From: Halobacillus halophilus DSM 2266 | GTDB lineage: Bacteria > Bacillota > Bacilli > Bacillales > Halobacillaceae | Length of the DNA: 64,000 nt | Reading direction: 5' to 3' | NCBI RefSeq assembly: GCF_000284515.1 | Contig: NC_017668.1 | Coordinates: 2,852,001 to 2,916,000, forward strand | Shown here: piece by piece, positions 38,304-47,118 of the stretch | Numbering within the stretch: position 1 is the first letter of the stretch | Layout: every line of letters begins with the position of its first letter | Made by a program: the position numbers and the translations under genes | The notes under the pieces: model-generated | Database searches by the model: none | What the model was told of the DNA's origin: nothing | Seen by the model: only the letters and a program-made list of their open reading frames with translations

Positions 38304-38413
38304 CTCTCATCTTCACAAGGATTACCCCTTGCAGGAATTGGCACCTTGCCAAGTCTTAGCTTGCCGGTTGCCGGGCATCAAAGGGCCAGTCCCTCCGCCT
38401 CTCTGGATAAGAG
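38304..38413 (-). ncRNA. SAM-I riboswitch (S-box), proximal copy
   Basis: The minus strand carries the S-box core: CTTATCCAGAGAGG, GGAGGGACTGGCCC, ATGCCCGGCAACC and the closing GATGAGAG. It is followed by the terminator at 38250-38281. SAM binding should promote termination before metNIQ. It has its own promoter at 38468-38496. Confidence 0.95.
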
Positions 38414-38467
38414 ATTTTACTATATTAATTTATTATCACTTTAATACGTGTACGTACTATAAAGAGG

Positions 38468-38496
38468 ATTCTAGCATTGTTAGAATTTCGTGTCAA
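38468..38496 (-). promoter_or_regulatory. Promoter between the two SAM riboswitches
   Basis: TTGACA, 17-base spacer, TAGAAT on the minus strand: a near-consensus sigma-A promoter about 55 bases before the proximal aptamer. Confidence 0.8.
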
Positions 38497-38520
38497 CTTG
38501 ATAATATTCCTATAAATTCG

Positions 38521-38556
38521 ACAAAATAAAAACTCTTCCTTAAAGTTAGAAGAGTT
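38521..38556 (-). terminator. Terminator of the distal SAM riboswitch
   Basis: An 8-bp stem AACTCTTC/GAAGAGTT with a 10-nt loop, then TTTTTATTTT on the minus strand. Confidence 0.8.
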
Positions 38557-38565
38557 CGTTTAAAA

Positions 38566-38681
38566 CACTCTTCTCATCTACCAAAGTAAAGTACTTTGCA
38601 GGAATTAGCACCGTATTCATTTGCATGAACCGGTTGCCGGGCATCAAAGGGCCAGTCCCTCCGCCTCTCTGGATAAGTGAA
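38566..38681 (-). ncRNA. SAM-I riboswitch (S-box), distal copy
   Basis: A second full S-box on the same strand. Its 5' half is identical to the proximal copy over 48 bases (38630-38677 against 38364-38411). The P3 arm and loop differ. It has its own promoter (38706-38735) and terminator (38521-38556), so it could also be made as a free short RNA. Confidence 0.93.
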
Positions 38682-38705
38682 GATGTCGCTATTAAATTAA
38701 TGATT

Positions 38706-38735
38706 ATGTTAGCATGGGGCTATAAATTAAGTCAA
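38706..38735 (-). promoter_or_regulatory. Promoter of the distal SAM riboswitch
   Basis: TTGACT, 18-base spacer, TAACAT on the minus strand, about 25 bases before the distal aptamer. It lies just upstream of the divergent redoxin gene. Confidence 0.65.
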
Positions 38736-38754
38736 CAATTAAGGAGTGATCACG

Positions 38755-39171
38755 TTGAGGAATGCGCCAATTTTTGAACTTCCGTATATAAACAAAGAAG
38801 GAACCTATAGTAATAAAGAGGATCTGGGAAAAGTAATTGTTCTTACTTTTTGGACCTCATGGTGTCCCGACAGTGGTAAAGATTTACCTAAAAAAGAACA
38901 ACTCTATAAAACAATGGATCATGAGAAAGTAAAAATGATAACTATAAATGTAGAAGGACGTGAACGAAGCGAAGCTGAGGCAGAAGAATATGCTGAAAAG
39001 TTTTTATCTCAGCCAGCCCTTAAAGACCAAGGACGAACAATTTACGATTTGTATAACAGCGACGGGGTGCCCACCACTGTTATCATTAATAAGGATGGTT
39101 TTATTCATTCACAATTCGGGGATAAAGCAGAGTTCTTATCCGTTGTAGAATCTCTCGGTGAACTTATCTAG
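38755..39171 (+). CDS. TlpA/ResA-like redoxin with single active-site cysteine
   Basis: A 138-residue thioredoxin-fold protein of the AhpC/TSA-TlpA group, without a signal peptide. The active site reads FWTSWCPDSGKDLP: the first Cys is present, but the resolving Cys is Ser (CPDS instead of CxxC). The cis-Pro region DGVPTTVIINKDG and the rest of the fold are intact. The start is TTG at 38755, eight bases after AAGGAG; a GTG at 38746 would overlap that site. Its end overlaps convergent yusD by 8 bases. Confidence 0.8.
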   Translation: MRNAPIFELPYINKEGTYSNKEDLGKVIVLTFWTSWCPDSGKDLPKKEQLYKTMDHEKVKMITINVEGRERSEAEAEEYAEKFLSQPALKDQGRTIYDLYNSDGVPTTVIINKDGFIHSQFGDKAEFLSVVESLGELI

Positions 39172-39490
39172 CCAATAGTAGAAGTGATTCTATAAATAAT
39201 ATATTCCGGTACGCCCCTTGAACTTTAATGGTGGTTTGGGGAAGAGAAGTTAACTTTTGTTCTCCCGCAAATAAAGTTTTCATTATACTACTGGAAGATT
39301 GCAGGCGAATATCATTATGCTCATTATCCTGTTTATCTGTTTTAAGATGTACACCTGACTGGTCTATATACAGGTAAACTTTAAGACTGCCGACCAGTAG
39401 AATTACGTTCAGCGTGCGTTCCCGCCAAGTGGGCAAAAGATCTGTTCTCTGGTTCACTTGTTTAACCCAATCTTGTATGAATTCCAACAT
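39164..39490 (-). CDS. yusD: YusD-like small protein
   Basis: A 108-residue soluble protein in the place of B. subtilis yusD, beside yusE and yusF. Alternating strands (LNVILLVGSLKVYLYI, then a hydrophilic loop, then IMKTLFAG) and a long C-terminal helix recall SCP-2-type lipid-carrier folds, but the likeness is weak. The ATG at 39490 follows AAAGGAGGAG. Function unknown. Confidence 0.65.
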   Translation of the reverse strand: MLEFIQDWVKQVNQRTDLLPTWRERTLNVILLVGSLKVYLYIDQSGVHLKTDKQDNEHNDIRLQSSSSIMKTLFAGEQKLTSLPQTTIKVQGAYRNILFIESLLLLAR

Positions 39491-39589
39491 TGTTAACTCC
39501 TCCTTTATTTGTTAAATAAATTCTTGATAAGGAGGAGTCATCCCTTCTAAAATAACGAAGAATCGTTCGTCATTTACCGGGTGATTCAT

Positions 39590-39904
39590 TTATTTTTTTA
39601 CATATTCAGAAAGTTTATCGTACATAAAAGGAACTGAATGAAATGCATAAATCTTCTCTACAATTTCTCCGTGATGGGTTACAAGAAGACAGGGCACGCT
39701 TTTAATTTGATACGTTTTCATTAAGTCAGGATGCAGCGAAGCATTGCACTCTTTAAATAACTCCCTGTTATACATGACCTCAATGGTCGTAAGCATTTTT
39801 CTGGCCAAGTGGCAGGTTCCACAAAAAGGAGTATGGATGTATGTTAATCCAATGTTTTGCTCTTCTAACTCATGACCTGCTGACTTGTTATCTATTTCCT
39901 GCAC
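39590..39904 (-). CDS. yusE: Thioredoxin-like protein YusE
   Basis: A 104-residue thioredoxin-fold protein. The active site is FCGTCHLARKML (CxxC at residues 28-31), with a cis-Pro at SVPCLLVTHHGE. The N-terminal 17 residues are an acidic extension. The start is GTG at 39904, six bases after AGGAGG, and that ribosome site overlaps the yusF stop, so the two genes are coupled. It likely reduces cytoplasmic disulfides. No partner reductase is adjacent. Confidence 0.87.
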   Translation of the reverse strand: MQEIDNKSAGHELEEQNIGLTYIHTPFCGTCHLARKMLTTIEVMYNRELFKECNASLHPDLMKTYQIKSVPCLLVTHHGEIVEKIYAFHSVPFMYDKLSEYVKK

Positions 39905-39914
39905 TATGATCCTC

Positions 39915-40262
39915 CTAAATGAGATAAATGGACTTTACTTTAAAGTGCCTATTTAATAAGGCTCTAGCTAATTCGGGTTCCGGAGTGGCTGCCACTTCCC
40001 GAAATGCTTTATCAATGTAAATGTGTACGGCATGAGGCAGTTCTGCTGTCAGTTGTTTTCTTAATTTATAGCCGGAGTCGTCTTCATCCACAAGAATATA
40101 CACCCTGCGCTCGTCGAGATTGTAATCAAGAATCAGTTCCTCCATCCGTTCGATGCCAAGTGTTCCATGTGTACAAATGATTTCTATATCTTCTGCAAGA
40201 ATTTTCTTGATTTTTCGCTTATCCGTTATTCCCTCAACAATTACGATTCTTTCTCCATCCAT
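39915..40262 (-). CDS. yusF: Toprim-domain protein YusF
   Basis: A 115-residue stand-alone Toprim protein, the catalytic fold of RNase M5 and primases. The key acidic groups are visible: Glu in IVIVEGITDKRK (residue 10) and the DEDDSG box near residue 59. No other domain is attached. It might act on nucleic acids or be a nuclease, but nothing more specific can be read. It is co-transcribed with yusE, as in B. subtilis. Confidence 0.87.
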   Translation of the reverse strand: MDGERIVIVEGITDKRKIKKILAEDIEIICTHGTLGIERMEELILDYNLDERRVYILVDEDDSGYKLRKQLTAELPHAVHIYIDKAFREVAATPEPELARALLNRHFKVKSIYLI

Positions 40263-40287
40263 TTTCTATCACCCACTATATAGAAAC

Positions 40288-40312
40288 AGACCATGCCAAA
40301 GGGGCATGGTCT
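40288..40312 (-). terminator. Hairpin after gcvH
   Basis: A perfect 10-bp stem AGACCATGCC/GGCATGGTCT with a 5-nt loop. T's after it are few, so it may be a weak terminator. Confidence 0.5.
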
Positions 40313-40399
40313 GAACATGATTAATATGGTACACGATCATGTCAGACAAGGATCATATGTAGCCCTGCCTGTACAATTGCTCATGGTAATTGCTGGATT

Positions 40400-40783
40400 T
40401 TAATCTTCATTAATCATTTCTTCATATTGATCAGATGACATTAATTCATCCATTTCAGAAGAATCACCTGGTTCCACAATAACCATCCACGCTTTATCAT
40501 ACGGGGATTCATTTACGAATTCCGGGCTGTCTTCAAGCTCTTCATTCACTTCAACAACTTTACCGCTTAATGGAGCGTACAATTCTGAAACAGTTTTCAC
40601 AGATTCTACACTGCCAAACGGTTCATCTGCTTCAAGTTCGTCCCCTACTTCAGGAAGCTCTACAAACACAATATCACCCAGTTCAGATTGAGCGAAATCT
40701 GTAATGCCGATACGGACTTTACCGCCTTCTTCTTTAACCCATTCGTGTTCTTCAGAGTAACGCAGATCTTTTGGTACACTCAT
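40400..40783 (-). CDS. gcvH: Glycine cleavage system H protein
   Basis: A 127-residue lipoyl carrier of the glycine cleavage system; in B. subtilis it also serves as the entry point for lipoate on the way to other complexes. The lipoyl-attachment Lys63 lies in [15 protein letters not shown]. The glycine-cleavage P, T and L genes are not in the window, as expected from the usual Bacillus arrangement. The ATG follows GGAGGG. Confidence 0.96.
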   Translation of the reverse strand: MSVPKDLRYSEEHEWVKEEGGKVRIGITDFAQSELGDIVFVELPEVGDELEADEPFGSVESVKTVSELYAPLSGKVVEVNEELEDSPEFVNESPYDKAWMVIVEPGDSSEMDELMSSDQYEEMINED

Positions 40784-40836
40784 TGAAATCCCTCCACTAA
40801 ATTAAATATAATTTATAACCATTACAAACATAAAAG

Positions 40837-41223
40837 CTAGCTGCTTTTATTTCCAATGTTCTGCTCACTGCCCCACGCTTCCTGAAAATTCTCAGGCTTG
40901 AAACCAACAGTGACCTTATTTCCATCCGTGAGAATAGGCCTTTTAATTAACATGCCATCTGAAGCAAGCCATTCGATCATTTCTTCCTGAGTAGCATCCT
41001 TCAGTTTTTCCTTCATATTCAATTCTCTATACTTTTTACCACTCGTATTAAAAAACTTACGAGCAGGAAGACCACTTCGATCGATTAGTTTGACCAGCTC
41101 ATCAGAAGTCGGTGGTTCTTCCACGATATGTATGGAGGTATAATTTATCCCTTGTTCATCCAGCCATTGTTTAGCTTTTTTGCAAGTCCCGCATTTGGGG
41201 TACCAATAAAAGGTTACCGGCAT
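40837..41223 (-). CDS. yusI: ArsC/Spx-family protein YusI
   Basis: A 128-residue thioredoxin-fold protein of the ArsC/Spx group. The N-terminal FYWYPKCGTCKKAKQWL gives a CxxC pair, and RPILTDGNKVTVGFKPENF is the C-terminal family block with the substrate-binding-like Arg. It may be a reductase or a Spx-like regulator; B. subtilis YusI is uncharacterised. The ATG at 41223 has AAGGAG eight bases upstream, whereas a GTG at 41232 would overlap it. Confidence 0.87.
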   Translation of the reverse strand: MPVTFYWYPKCGTCKKAKQWLDEQGINYTSIHIVEEPPTSDELVKLIDRSGLPARKFFNTSGKKYRELNMKEKLKDATQEEMIEWLASDGMLIKRPILTDGNKVTVGFKPENFQEAWGSEQNIGNKSS

Positions 41224-41322
41224 AACTATCACTCCTTACAGTTGATATATTATATTTTACCATAATGAAGATATTTATTTCATCGGTTAATCTAATTTAA
41301 TGACAATCCAAATGTTTGACAG

Positions 41323-41359
41323 AAAAAATCCCTGCTTTGAACAATCAAAGCAGGGATTT
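41323..41359 (-). terminator. Terminator of the fad operon
   Basis: A perfect 15-bp stem AAATCCCTGCTTTGA with its partner arm, a 4-nt loop, then TTTTTT on the minus strand. Confidence 0.9.
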
Positions 41360-41366
41360 AATGAAT

Positions 41367-43148
41367 TTATACTACAAATTTTTCTGCTTGGATGAGTGCG
41401 GATGCTATTTCCCGTTTCTTCGCAATCACATTAATTGGCGTGTGTCGAGTTAGCTTACGCAGTGCACCGAGCATCATTCGAAGGGAGTCACCTGATTCAG
41501 CAGCGATCAACGTCTCCTTCGCATGAGCTTCGATTCGATTAAATGCTTCTTGAGTATAAACTTGCGTGTAAAGAAGTTTCAATTCGTTTTTGCTTTCCCC
41601 GTTTTTCTGCAGGGCTTTATCCGTACGAAGAATAGCAGACTCCATGTTATATATCTCACCTGTAATGTCCGCTATATTAACGAGCACTTCCTGTTCATTT
41701 TCAATTTTTTCACCATATTTCTGAGCAGCTAAACCGGCTGCAAGTAAAGCAATTTTCTTAGCGTTCTTTAATAAATATTTCTCTTGCTCCAAAGGTTCAA
41801 TACCTGGTTCTTCTGGCATAAGCGTCATAATTTCCTCTTGAAGGGACTGTGCTTTTTGAAGCAATGGAAGTTCGCCCTTCATGGCTTTTTTAAGAAGCGT
41901 ACCTGGTACAATCATCCGGTTAATCTCATTTGTTCCTTCAAATATACGGTTAATCCGGGAATCTCTATACAATCTTTCAACTTCATATTCGGCCATAAAT
42001 CCATATCCACCGTGGATTTGTACAGCTTCATCGACAGCGAAATCCAGTAACTCTGTTCCAAACACCTTGTTTAATGAACATTCGATTGCGTACTCAGCAA
42101 TGACTTTAGCCACAGCTGCACCATCTTTAAGTTCTTCTTCAGACAGCTTACCCATACTCTGCTCAAACAAGCCTACAGTTCGATATACTGCGCTTTCATT
42201 GGCATAGGTGTTTGAAGCCACGGAAGCAATTTTCTCTTGAATAAGTGGGAAGCTCGCGATCGGAGTCTTAAACTGTTTGCGCTCTTTCGCATACTTAACA
42301 GAAAGTTCTACAGCCCGCTTCGCTCCTCCGACTCCTCCGATAGCCAATTTGTATCGGCCCACGTTTAGAATATTAAAAGCAATGACATGCCCGCGTCCTA
42401 TCTCTCCAAGAACATTTTCAACAGGAACTTCGGCGTCTTCAAGAACGAGCGTACGTGTAGAGGAACTTTTAATTCCCATTTTTTTCTCTTCAGGTCCTGT
42501 AGAAACACCTGGATACTCTCTTTCTACGATAAAGGCCGTGAATTTATCTCCATCTATTTTAGCGTAAACGACGAATACGTCAGCAAATGCAGAGTTTGTA
42601 ATCCATTGTTTTTCACCGTTTAAAACATAGTGAGTGCCTGCTTCGTTAAGTTTCGCTGTCGTTTTAGCTCCCAAAGCATCTGATCCAGACCCTGGCTCTG
42701 TCAGAGCATAAGCTGCGATTTTTTCACCTGTGGCCAGTACGGGAAGATATTTTTGCTTTTGTTCTTCATTACCGAAAAACACGATAGGCAGTGAACCAAT
42801 ACCTACATGTGCTCCATGAGTAACAGAAAATCCTCCACCGCGGGAAAATTTCTCTGTAATTAAAGAGGAACTGATTTTGTCTAATTGAAGCCCGCCGTAC
42901 TCTTCCGGCACATCTGCTCCTAATAAACCAAGCTCACCTGCTTGCTTCAGCAATTTAACAGAGTGCTCAAATTCGTGGTTTTCCAGATTATCAATTTTAG
43001 GAACGACCTCACCTAACACAAAATCTTCAGCGGTTTTAGCAATCATCAAATGTTCATCTGTAAAATCTTCAGGTGTAATCACATCCTCAGCCGATAAATC
43101 TTCCACCATGAATCCGCCGCCCTTAATCATTTCTTTTAATTCACTCAT
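41367..43148 (-). CDS. fadE: Acyl-CoA dehydrogenase FadE
   Basis: A 593-residue FAD acyl-CoA dehydrogenase for the first step of beta-oxidation. Motifs include YALTEPGSGSDALGAKT and KQWITNS, which line FAD and substrate. The catalytic Glu is probably in RIFEGTNEINR near residue 390, within the VERLYRDSRINRIFEGTNE block. A C-terminal extension of about 180 residues beyond the usual fold fits the long Bacillus FadE form. It is third in fadN-fadA-fadE, 15 bases after fadA, and shares their FadR control. Confidence 0.93.
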   Translation of the reverse strand: MSELKEMIKGGGFMVEDLSAEDVITPEDFTDEHLMIAKTAEDFVLGEVVPKIDNLENHEFEHSVKLLKQAGELGLLGADVPEEYGGLQLDKISSSLITEKFSRGGGFSVTHGAHVGIGSLPIVFFGNEEQKQKYLPVLATGEKIAAYALTEPGSGSDALGAKTTAKLNEAGTHYVLNGEKQWITNSAFADVFVVYAKIDGDKFTAFIVEREYPGVSTGPEEKKMGIKSSSTRTLVLEDAEVPVENVLGEIGRGHVIAFNILNVGRYKLAIGGVGGAKRAVELSVKYAKERKQFKTPIASFPLIQEKIASVASNTYANESAVYRTVGLFEQSMGKLSEEELKDGAAVAKVIAEYAIECSLNKVFGTELLDFAVDEAVQIHGGYGFMAEYEVERLYRDSRINRIFEGTNEINRMIVPGTLLKKAMKGELPLLQKAQSLQEEIMTLMPEEPGIEPLEQEKYLLKNAKKIALLAAGLAAQKYGEKIENEQEVLVNIADITGEIYNMESAILRTDKALQKNGESKNELKLLYTQVYTQEAFNRIEAHAKETLIAAESGDSLRMMLGALRKLTRHTPINVIAKKREIASALIQAEKFVV

Positions 43149-43163
43149 TTATTTTTCCTCCTC

Positions 43164-44339
43164 TTATAGTAACTCAAAAACTCCGGCTGCTCCCATACCG
43201 CCGCCAATACACATCGTTACGACACCGAACTGCTCGTTACGCCTTTTCATCTCGTGAATTAATCCTAATGTAAGCTTAGTACCCGTACATCCCAGTGGAT
43301 GGCCTAGAGCAATCGCTCCCCCATTAACATTCACTTTGTTCACATCAAGTCCAAGTTCACGTATAACACGGAGGGATTGTGAGGCAAACGCTTCATTTAA
43401 TTCAAATAAGCCAATATCTTGAATACTCAAACCTGCCATTTTCAGTGCTTTCGGTACAGCTTCAATTGGTCCTACCCCCATGATTTCAGGTTCCACTCCT
43501 GCTACAGCAAAGGAACGGAACTTCACTAGAGGCTTTAAGCCCTCTGCTTCTGCTTTTTCGCGATCCATTACTAGAACAGAGGCTGCTCCATCACTCATTT
43601 GCGAAGAATTGCCTGCAGTGACCGACCCTTTTGTCGAGAAGGCAGGCTTCAGTTTAGCAAGGACTTCCTTGGTAGTACCAGGTCGTACACCTTCATCCAT
43701 AGATACCGTTATTTTACTTTCTTTTACTTTATTATCAGCGCCTAGAACTCTATCTTCTACTTCCACCGGAACGATTTCATCATTGAATTTCCCTTCTTGA
43801 ATCGCTTTGGCTGCACGCTCATGACTTTGGACAGCAAAGGCGTCCTGATCGTCTCTTGATATCTCGAAGCGCCTTGCTACTTCCTCTGCCGTATGTCCCA
43901 TCGACATATAATATTCTGGAGCATTCTTGACCAAATCAATATTCGGCTTGATCACATGACCTCCCATAGGAATTAAACTCATAGACTCTGCACCGCCGGC
44001 GATGGCGGTATCGTTGTGCCCGAGCATAATCTTCTCCGCAGCGTAGGCGATACTTTGAAGTCCTGAAGAACAATAGCGGTTAATAGTAATGGCGGGAACC
44101 TTATGGTGGAGCCCAGCAAGCCCCGCTATATTACGTGCCATATTCATACCTTGTTCTGCTTCAGGCATAGCACACCCAATAATGACATCATCAATGCTTC
44201 CTTCGTAGTTACCAGCTCTTTTTAATGTTTCTTTTATGGTTAGTGCGGCAAGATCATCAGGACGCGTGTGAGCAAACGCTCCTTTTTTGGCGCGGCCCAC
44301 AGGTGTCCGTGCTCCTGCAACAATGACTGCTTCCTTCAC
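43164..44339 (-). CDS. fadA: Acetyl-CoA acyltransferase (3-ketoacyl-CoA thiolase) FadA
   Basis: A 391-residue thiolase that splits 3-ketoacyl-CoA in the last step of beta-oxidation. The nucleophile Cys90 is in [14 protein letters not shown]. The late motifs [17 protein letters not shown] and CIGGGMG carry the second His/Cys pair. Full length. It follows fadN by 21 bases in one operon. Confidence 0.95.
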   Translation of the reverse strand: MKEAVIVAGARTPVGRAKKGAFAHTRPDDLAALTIKETLKRAGNYEGSIDDVIIGCAMPEAEQGMNMARNIAGLAGLHHKVPAITINRYCSSGLQSIAYAAEKIMLGHNDTAIAGGAESMSLIPMGGHVIKPNIDLVKNAPEYYMSMGHTAEEVARRFEISRDDQDAFAVQSHERAAKAIQEGKFNDEIVPVEVEDRVLGADNKVKESKITVSMDEGVRPGTTKEVLAKLKPAFSTKGSVTAGNSSQMSDGAASVLVMDREKAEAEGLKPLVKFRSFAVAGVEPEIMGVGPIEAVPKALKMAGLSIQDIGLFELNEAFASQSLRVIRELGLDVNKVNVNGGAIALGHPLGCTGTKLTLGLIHEMKRRNEQFGVVTMCIGGGMGAAGVFELL

Positions 44340-44360
44340 GGTTCTTCCCCCTTTGAATAA

Positions 44361-46760
44361 TTAGTTGCGAAGCGGCTTTCCTTTCATCAGCATGTGCTGC
44401 ATCCGTGCTTGTGTTTTTGGTTCACCGATTAAACTTAGGAATGCTTCGCGTTCCAGGTCTAATAAGTATTGTTCATCTACAAGCGAACCTTCTTTTAACC
44501 GGCCACCTGCAAGAACGAATGCCAGTTTTTCAGCGATTTTCAAGTCATGTTCACTTGCATATCCACTTAGCAATAGTGATTTGGCACCTAACAGCATGGT
44601 GGCATATCCCTGTTCTCCAACTACTGGGACTTTTGTTCTTTTCGGTGCTGTGTAACCCGAATCAGCCAGACCGATCACCTTCTGTTTAGCATCATGCAGC
44701 AAGTGATCACCATTTGCGCTAATAGCATCCAGCTGATCAAGAAAACCGTTTTCTCTGGCTTCTTCAGCCGAAGTAGAAACCTTAGCCATCGCAATTTTCT
44801 CAAATACATTGTTGGCTACTTTTTGAAGATCAAAGTCGACTCCTTCAGGAATATTTCTAAGATGCTTCATGTAAAGCTCTTTATTGCCTCCGCCTCCAGG
44901 AATGAGTCCTACTCCTGGTTCTACCAGCCCCATATAAGTTTCAGGCGATGCCTGCACAGCATCGGATGGAAGACAGACTTCTGCGCCTCCACCTAGCGTC
45001 ATACCAAAAGGTGCTGTTACAACTGGTTTGTCGGAGTACTTCACTTTCATAAGTGCATCCTGGAAGTTTTTAACGACCATTTCAATTTCGAAAAAGTTAT
45101 AATCCTGAGCTTCCATAAGCATCATTCCAAGATTTGCACCTACACAGAAGTTTTTACCTTGATTTCCTATGACGAGCCCTTTGTAGTGCTGATCAACGTA
45201 ATCTATTGAAAAGTTAATCATTTGGATAATATCTAGCCCGATCGCATTACTTTGGGAATGGAATTCTAGACAGGCCACATCGTCTCCTATATCTATTAAG
45301 CTTGCTCCCGCATTCTTTTTGATCACTTCTTTAGTTTCTTTAACTCTTTTTAAATTGATATTTTTCTTATTGAACACCTGCTGTTTATAGTCAGTATGGT
45401 GGTAAAAGTAAACGTTTCCATTTTCAGCTTTATAAAACGAACCAAAACCTTCATTAAGCATCTCTTCTATCCAGGCAGGGATGTTTTCCCCATCCTCTTT
45501 CATCCGGTTCACGGAAGCTTGAACTCCGATAGCATCCCACATTTCAAATGGTCCCATTTCCCATCCGAAGCCCCAGCGCATCGCTTCGTCGATAGATGGA
45601 ACATCATCGGCTATTTCTCCATACAATTCAGCGGAATAAAGAAGCACAGGTTTGACTATAGACCAAATCAAATCTCCTGCCGGATCGTCTTTAGCATTAA
45701 CTAATGCTTTAAGTTTGCGTCCGGGTCCTTTTTCTTGTTTAGCCATTTCTGTCGCTTTTGTTTTTAGTTTCCCACGAGATTCGTATTCCATGGTTTCAGG
45801 ATTTAACTGCAGAATTTCACTACCATCTTTACTCCTTTGTTTCAGAAAAAAACCTTGACCGCTTTTTGAACCCAACCAGCCTTTTTCCAGCATCTGCTTC
45901 ATAAATTCTGGAATTTCAAAAGCTTTTTTCTCTTCTCCTTCTACTTGATCGTGAACATTATTGGCTACATGAATAAAGGTATCCAAGCCAACTACATCCA
46001 ATGTTCGGAAAGTCGCACTTTTGGGCCGGCCGATCATGGGGCCAGTGACAGAATCAACTTCTCCGACGCTATATCCTTTCTCAAGCATTTTCTGTACGGT
46101 TACAAGTAACCCATATGTCCCAATTCGGTTCGCTATAAAATTCGGTGTATCTTTAGCTTCTACTACCCCTTTACCAAGTACGTCCTCCCCAAAAGTTTTT
46201 ATAAACTCAAGAACTTCAGGATCCGTAGCTTCGGTAGGAATTACTTCAAGCAGCTTCAGATAACGCGGCGGATTAAAGAAATGAGTGCCGAGGAAATGCT
46301 TTCGAAAATCTTCACTGCAATCAGCTGACATGGCTTCAATGGATATTCCTGACGTATTTGAACTAACGATAGCTCCCTGCTTTCTATACTGATCCACGCT
46401 AGCTAACACTTTCTTTTTAACTTCTAAATTTTCTACGACTACTTCGATAACCCAGTCGACTTCACTAAGTCTCTCCATATCATCACTCATGTTACCGGTT
46501 TCAATTAAATTCAAGCTTTCTTTACTAGTAAGCGGAGAAGGCTTTTGTTTCTTTAAGGCCTCTTTATTCACCGAAGATATTCGGTTTCTCACCGCTTTAT
46601 CATCAAGTGTTAATCCCTGCTTTTTCTCACGATCGTTCAGTTCGCGAGGAGTAACATCGAGCATAAGTACTGGAATTCCGATATTTGCTAAGTGCGCTGC
46701 TATCCCGGCCCCCATGACACCAGACCCCAAAACAGCTGCACGCTTTATTTTACGATTCAT
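44361..46760 (-). CDS. fadN: FadN, 3-hydroxyacyl-CoA dehydrogenase / enoyl-CoA hydratase
   Basis: A 799-residue two-activity beta-oxidation enzyme. The N-terminal 3-hydroxyacyl-CoA dehydrogenase has the NAD loop GSGVMGAGIAAHLAN (residues 11-25), HFFNPPRYLKLLEVI and a C-terminal helical domain. The enoyl-CoA hydratase domain follows from about residue 500, with the oxyanion-hole region GKNFCVGANLGMM. The order (dehydrogenase first) matches Bacillus FadN rather than E. coli FadB. The ATG at 46760 follows AGGGGG. A FadR-like operator lies 21 bases upstream. Confidence 0.94.
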   Translation of the reverse strand: MNRKIKRAAVLGSGVMGAGIAAHLANIGIPVLMLDVTPRELNDREKKQGLTLDDKAVRNRISSVNKEALKKQKPSPLTSKESLNLIETGNMSDDMERLSEVDWVIEVVVENLEVKKKVLASVDQYRKQGAIVSSNTSGISIEAMSADCSEDFRKHFLGTHFFNPPRYLKLLEVIPTEATDPEVLEFIKTFGEDVLGKGVVEAKDTPNFIANRIGTYGLLVTVQKMLEKGYSVGEVDSVTGPMIGRPKSATFRTLDVVGLDTFIHVANNVHDQVEGEEKKAFEIPEFMKQMLEKGWLGSKSGQGFFLKQRSKDGSEILQLNPETMEYESRGKLKTKATEMAKQEKGPGRKLKALVNAKDDPAGDLIWSIVKPVLLYSAELYGEIADDVPSIDEAMRWGFGWEMGPFEMWDAIGVQASVNRMKEDGENIPAWIEEMLNEGFGSFYKAENGNVYFYHHTDYKQQVFNKKNINLKRVKETKEVIKKNAGASLIDIGDDVACLEFHSQSNAIGLDIIQMINFSIDYVDQHYKGLVIGNQGKNFCVGANLGMMLMEAQDYNFFEIEMVVKNFQDALMKVKYSDKPVVTAPFGMTLGGGAEVCLPSDAVQASPETYMGLVEPGVGLIPGGGGNKELYMKHLRNIPEGVDFDLQKVANNVFEKIAMAKVSTSAEEARENGFLDQLDAISANGDHLLHDAKQKVIGLADSGYTAPKRTKVPVVGEQGYATMLLGAKSLLLSGYASEHDLKIAEKLAFVLAGGRLKEGSLVDEQYLLDLEREAFLSLIGEPKTQARMQHMLMKGKPLRN

Positions 46761-46780
46761 ACTATGTCCCCCTATCCATT

Positions 46781-46798
46781 TGAATGAATACTCATTCA
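46781..46798. promoter_or_regulatory. FadR-type operator upstream of fadN
   Basis: TGAATGAATACTCATTCA is an 18-bp near-perfect palindrome that fits the B. subtilis FadR (YsiA) box TGAATGAMTANTCATTCA. It lies between the promoter at 46845-46873 and the ribosome site, so bound FadR would act as a roadblock until long-chain acyl-CoA releases it. Confidence 0.85.
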
Positions 46799-46844
46799 TT
46801 TTGTAACCAAAAAAATAAATGTTGCTGAGTTCGTATCTAATACT

Positions 46845-46873
46845 AATATAAATTATTTTCTGACATTTCGCAA
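46845..46873 (-). promoter_or_regulatory. Probable promoter of fadNAE
   Basis: TTGCGA, 17-base spacer, TATATT on the minus strand, about 47 bases upstream of the FadR box. Confidence 0.5.
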
Positions 46874-47067
46874 TCCTTTTTTCTACAATATGCTGGAAAT
46901 ATTTCGTTTAGAAAAGGAAGAGTGGTAAAAATTATGACTCAGTCAGAACCAGTAAAAAACAGCCTATACTCTTCGCGACTCCCTCCACTATAACTGTTAG
47001 ATCAGCATTCTCAACGACTACCTTATAACCAACACCTGTGAGGAGGTTCCTATAGTTTATTATAATC

Positions 47068-47109
47068 AAAAAAAAAGATCGTGTCACAGCAAATTTTGTC
47101 ATGACACGA
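47068..47109 (-). terminator. Terminator of the proline dehydrogenase gene
   Basis: An 8-bp stem TCGTGTCA/TGACACGA with a 15-nt loop and nine T's on the minus strand. Confidence 0.85.
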
Positions 47110-47118
47110 CGGCGCTCC

